Shown here: positions 6,420-8,233 of the stretch, piece by piece
Numbering within the stretch: position 1 is the first letter of the stretch
Layout: each line of letters starts with the position of its first letter
Assembly (NCBI GenBank): GCA_946479335.1
Contig: CAMLFP010000254.1
Span: forward strand, 1-8,233
Length of the DNA: 8,233 bases
DNA from: an uncultured Archangium sp.
Lineage (GTDB): Bacteria; Myxococcota; Myxococcia; Myxococcales; Myxococcaceae
Direction of reading: 5' to 3'
The notes under the pieces: generated by a model
Told to the model about the DNA's origin: nothing
The model's database searches: none
What the model saw: the letters and a program-made list of their open reading frames with translations, nothing else
Made by a program: the position numbers and the translations under genes

Positions 6420-6447
6420 GTCACATGTCGGACCCCGTCGGTACTGT
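6420..6447 (+). promoter_or_regulatory. Possible sigma-70-like promoter for the nuclease gene
   Basis: GTCACA (6420-6425; 4 of 6 bases match TTGACA) is followed after 16 bp by TACTGT (6442-6447; fits TAnnnT). Transcription would start near 6454, about 20 nt upstream of the GTG start, leaving room for the Shine-Dalgarno. The match is modest and short motifs like this arise by chance, so it is only a candidate. If real, the nuclease can be expressed apart from the upstream barrel/methyltransferase pair. Confidence 0.3.
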
Positions 6448-6464
6448 GCGCGCTTCACCGGTTC

Positions 6465-6470
6465 GGGAGG
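6465..6470 (+). promoter_or_regulatory. Ribosome binding site deciding the GTG start of the nuclease gene
   Basis: GGGAGG ends 4 nt before GTG 6475. It is the clearest Shine-Dalgarno in the window and supports GTG over any downstream Met. The other complete genes here have no comparable site. Confidence 0.7.
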
Positions 6471-6474
6471 CGGC

Positions 6475-7458
6475 GTGGCACGCACACAGAAGAAGACACT
6501 CACCACTCGGTTTGACGAAGTGCTCTCGCTCATCGAGGAGGCGCGAGGGCGCGCGTACCAGGCCGTCAACACCGAGCTGGTCGGCCTCTACTGGGACCTC
6601 GGCGCCTACCTGAGCCGGAAGCTCGAGCGCGCCGAGTGGGGCGCGGGCGTGGTGGAGGAGCTGGCACGCGAAATCGCCCGGCGGTTCCCGGGGCAGCGCG
6701 GCTTCACCCGGTCGAACCTCTTTCGTATGCGGCAGTTCTTCGAGGCGTACCGCGAGAAGCCGAAAGTCGTAGCGCTGCTACGACAATTGCCGTGGACCCA
6801 TCACCTCCGCATCCTCGGGCACAGCTCGCTGCCCGAAGCGCGGGAGTTCTACGTGCTCTCCGCCATCAAAGGCCGTTGGTCCGAACGTGAGCTGCGGCGA
6901 CAGCTCGCGTCGGGTGCGGCGCTGCGAGCCCGGCCACGCGCGACGACGTCGCGTCTCACGCCGGAGGCCGCGCGCGAGTTCAAGAACACCTACGCGCTTG
7001 AGTTCCTCGGGCTTCCCGACGGCCACTCCGAGAAAGACCTCCACACCGCGCTGCTGGAGAACCTGAGCCGCTTCATCTGCGAGCTCGGGCGCGACTTCTG
7101 CTTCGTCGGCTCGGAGTACCCGGTGCAGGTCGGCGCGCAGGACTTCGCCATCGACCTCGTGTTCTTCCACCGCGAGCTGCAGTGCCTCGTCGCGTTCGAG
7201 CTGAAAGTGGGCCGCTTCGAGCCCGAGTACCTCGGGAAGTTGAGCTTCTACGCGGAGGCGCTCGACCGCGACGTGAAGAAGCCGCACGAGCGGCCCACCA
7301 TCGGCGTGCTGCTCTGCGCGGGGAAAGACGACGCGGTCGTGGAATACGCGCTGGCGCGCACGGCGTCACCGACGCTGGTGGCGGAGTACCAGTCGCTGCT
7401 CCCGCCACGGGCGGTGCTGAAGACCAGGCTGCGCGAGCTCTACGCGCGCTTCGCGTGA
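6475..7458 (+). CDS. YhcG/DUF1016-family PD-(D/E)XK nuclease
   Basis: 327 aa, close to the family's usual length. The N-terminal YhcG_N part (about 10-150) shows the family hallmarks: VNTELVGLYWDLG (31-43), WGAGVVEELA (55-64), FPGQRGFTRSNLFRMRQF (71-88), QLPWTHH (104-110), the REFYVLSA segment (123-130) and RWSERELRRQL (134-144). The C-terminal domain (about 160-327) is a PD-(D/E)XK nuclease fold. A likely active site is E195, D227 (in FAIDLVFFHREL) and E242-L-K244 (in LVAFELKVGRF), followed by the conserved YLGKLSFYAEALD (252-264). All expected acidic residues are present, so it should be catalytically competent. Family members are predicted DNA nucleases, often found in variable or defence-rich regions; the biological role is not settled. 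No restriction, modification or toxin-antitoxin partner adjoins it. A local cluster of rare codons and a perfect palindrome lie inside it (6766-6784). It has its own ribosome binding site and faces the kelch gene tail to tail. Confidence 0.92.
   Translation: MARTQKKTLTTRFDEVLSLIEEARGRAYQAVNTELVGLYWDLGAYLSRKLERAEWGAGVVEELAREIARRFPGQRGFTRSNLFRMRQFFEAYREKPKVVALLRQLPWTHHLRILGHSSLPEAREFYVLSAIKGRWSERELRRQLASGAALRARPRATTSRLTPEAAREFKNTYALEFLGLPDGHSEKDLHTALLENLSRFICELGRDFCFVGSEYPVQVGAQDFAIDLVFFHRELQCLVAFELKVGRFEPEYLGKLSFYAEALDRDVKKPHERPTIGVLLCAGKDDAVVEYALARTASPTLVAEYQSLLPPRAVLKTRLRELYARFA
6766..6784. repeat. Perfect short inverted repeat inside the nuclease gene
   Basis: GTCGTAGC (6766-6773), loop GCT, GCTACGAC (6777-6784). 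The arms pair perfectly over 8 bp. It encodes part of the VVALLRQL segment just before the conserved PW motif and coincides with a run of AT-ending codons that is unusual for this gene. It may form an mRNA hairpin or be a chance palindrome. Confidence 0.5.
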
Positions 7459-7537
7459 ACGCCCGGGGCCTGGACGCCCGAACTGGCCACCGACCTCACC
7501 GAGGCTCCGGCCAACGCGACGACTTCCGCAAGCCGCT

Positions 7538-7560
7538 GTTCTCGGAGTCGCCCGGAGAAC
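7538..7560. terminator. Weak inverted repeat in the convergent gap
   Basis: GTTCTC (7538-7543) and GAGAAC (7555-7560) can pair around an 11-nt loop, in the 109-bp gap between the nuclease stop (7458) and the kelch gene stop (7568, minus). The stem is short and has no T-tract on either side. It is the best terminator candidate in a gap that otherwise shows nothing. Confidence 0.25.
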
Positions 7561-7567
7561 GTGCGGC

Positions 7568-8233
7568 TCAGCGCGCGACGAGGCTGCCGAAGATGCGCGC
7601 GGTGGGGAACGCGTACGCCCCTCCGTCGGCCGTGGTGCCCGCGCCGACGCCGCCGTCGTTGAGGAGCCGCCAGGTGCCGCCGTCGGTGTTGTACGCCCAG
7701 GTGTCGGCCTCGGGCCGCACGTCGGCCGCGCCCTGGATGTACGAGCCCGCGAAGAGGTACAGCACGCCGTCGCGCGCCACGTGGCCGGCGGCGAAGCGCG
7801 CCTCCGGGCCCTGCGGCGTGGAGGCGACGGTCCACTCGTCGGCGACGTCGTCGTACTGCACGAAGTCACCAATCACCTGCGGCGTCGCGCCATTGACGCC
7901 GCGCACGTCGCGCACGCCCGAGAAGAGGTACACCGGGCTGCCGTCATAGAAAGCACCAAGCGTACGTGGCGGCACCGACGTCCCATAGCCACCGTCGATC
8001 AACATCCCGCCATCGTCACTCGTACCGCCATCATTTCCCAGCGATCCGTAGACCGGGGGGAACGATGCGCCACTCCATGTTGCCCCTGACACGGTGAAGC
8101 GCCACACCTCGTTGAGGTCCAGTTCGCTCGCCCCATCTGTGCCTCCGTACAAAATGAAGATCCTGCTCTGTGGATCGAAAGCGGCGCGCGAGCGCACGCG
8201 GTTCGTAGGGCGGTCGGAGTCGACCACGATGTC
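7568..8233 (-). CDS. C-terminal part of a kelch-repeat beta-propeller protein
   Basis: The frame enters from the right edge and ends at TGA (7570-7568), giving 221 visible residues; GTG 8227 is internal-looking, so the gene is 5'-truncated by the window. Three kelch-like blades are seen. The first is residues 15-53 (SRAAFDPQSRIFILYGG, then NEVWRF and ATW). The second is 94-134 (VYLFSG, then FVQYDDVADEW). The third is 146-188 (RFAAGHVARDGVLYLFAGS, then DTWAYNTDGGTW). A closing strand lies at the very end (TARIFGSLVA). Each blade has the kelch pattern of a hydrophobic strand ending in a small-residue turn, then an aromatic and a Trp. Six Asp-Gly-Gly motifs (68, 74, 80, 184, 193, 203) decorate the loops, three of them in one inserted loop. 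Such proteins usually sit at the surface or in the periplasm and bind protein or glycan, but no signal is visible here and the ligand is unknown. The 5' half visible here is clearly less GC-rich than the 3' end. Confidence 0.8.
   Translation of the reverse strand, partial: DIVVDSDRPTNRVRSRAAFDPQSRIFILYGGTDGASELDLNEVWRFTVSGATWSGASFPPVYGSLGNDGGTSDDGGMLIDGGYGTSVPPRTLGAFYDGSPVYLFSGVRDVRGVNGATPQVIGDFVQYDDVADEWTVASTPQGPEARFAAGHVARDGVLYLFAGSYIQGAADVRPEADTWAYNTDGGTWRLLNDGGVGAGTTADGGAYAFPTARIFGSLVAR

Noticed and set aside
5497..7458. Restriction-modification pair made of the methyltransferase and the nuclease
   Set aside because: The methyltransferase lacks DNA-methylase catalytic motifs and has an export signal, and the nuclease has its own ribosome binding site and belongs to the YhcG family rather than a restriction enzyme family.

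Overview
The window is GC-rich DNA (about 70% or more by eye, with strong G/C at third codon positions). It appears to come from a Gram-negative, predatory or soil-type bacterium, most plausibly a member of the Myxococcota. This assignment is an inference from four things: the base composition; a beta-barrel outer-membrane protein ending in Phe; a TPR protein with cyclic-nucleotide-binding domains; and a kelch-type protein with Asp-Gly-Gly-rich loops.

Layout. (1) Bases 2-274 hold the 3' end of an unrecognised plus-strand gene. (2) It converges on a SERCA-like P-type ATPase on the minus strand (434-2806). Between them lies a short spacer with a REP-like palindromic element that probably terminates transcription. 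(3) The ATPase is divergent from a TPR plus double cyclic-nucleotide-binding-domain protein (2829-4130). Their start codons are only 22 bp apart, and a near-symmetric GTATAAC sequence in the gap could act as the -10 element in both directions, giving leaderless or nearly leaderless mRNAs. (4) A 244-bp non-coding stretch rich in alternating purine-pyrimidine follows. (5) Next come a secreted beta-barrel protein (4375-5481) and, 15 bp later, a methyltransferase-fold protein with an apparent N-terminal export signal (5497-6414), probably co-transcribed. (6) A YhcG/DUF1016-family PD-(D/E)XK nuclease (6475-7458) has its own Shine-Dalgarno and a possible promoter. (7) It converges on the C-terminal part of a kelch-repeat protein (minus strand, 7568-8233), which runs off the right edge.

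Functional picture. The ATPase keeps most SERCA ion ligands and is best read as a Ca2+ exporter. The neighbouring cyclic-nucleotide sensor may be co-regulated with it through the shared promoter region. The barrel and the exported methyltransferase form a candidate envelope pair. The YhcG-type nuclease stands alone, with no restriction or DNA-methyltransferase partner here. I do not see a complete new system. The best leads are the symmetric promoter, the sensor with one apparently intact and one degenerate nucleotide pocket, and the exported methyltransferase.
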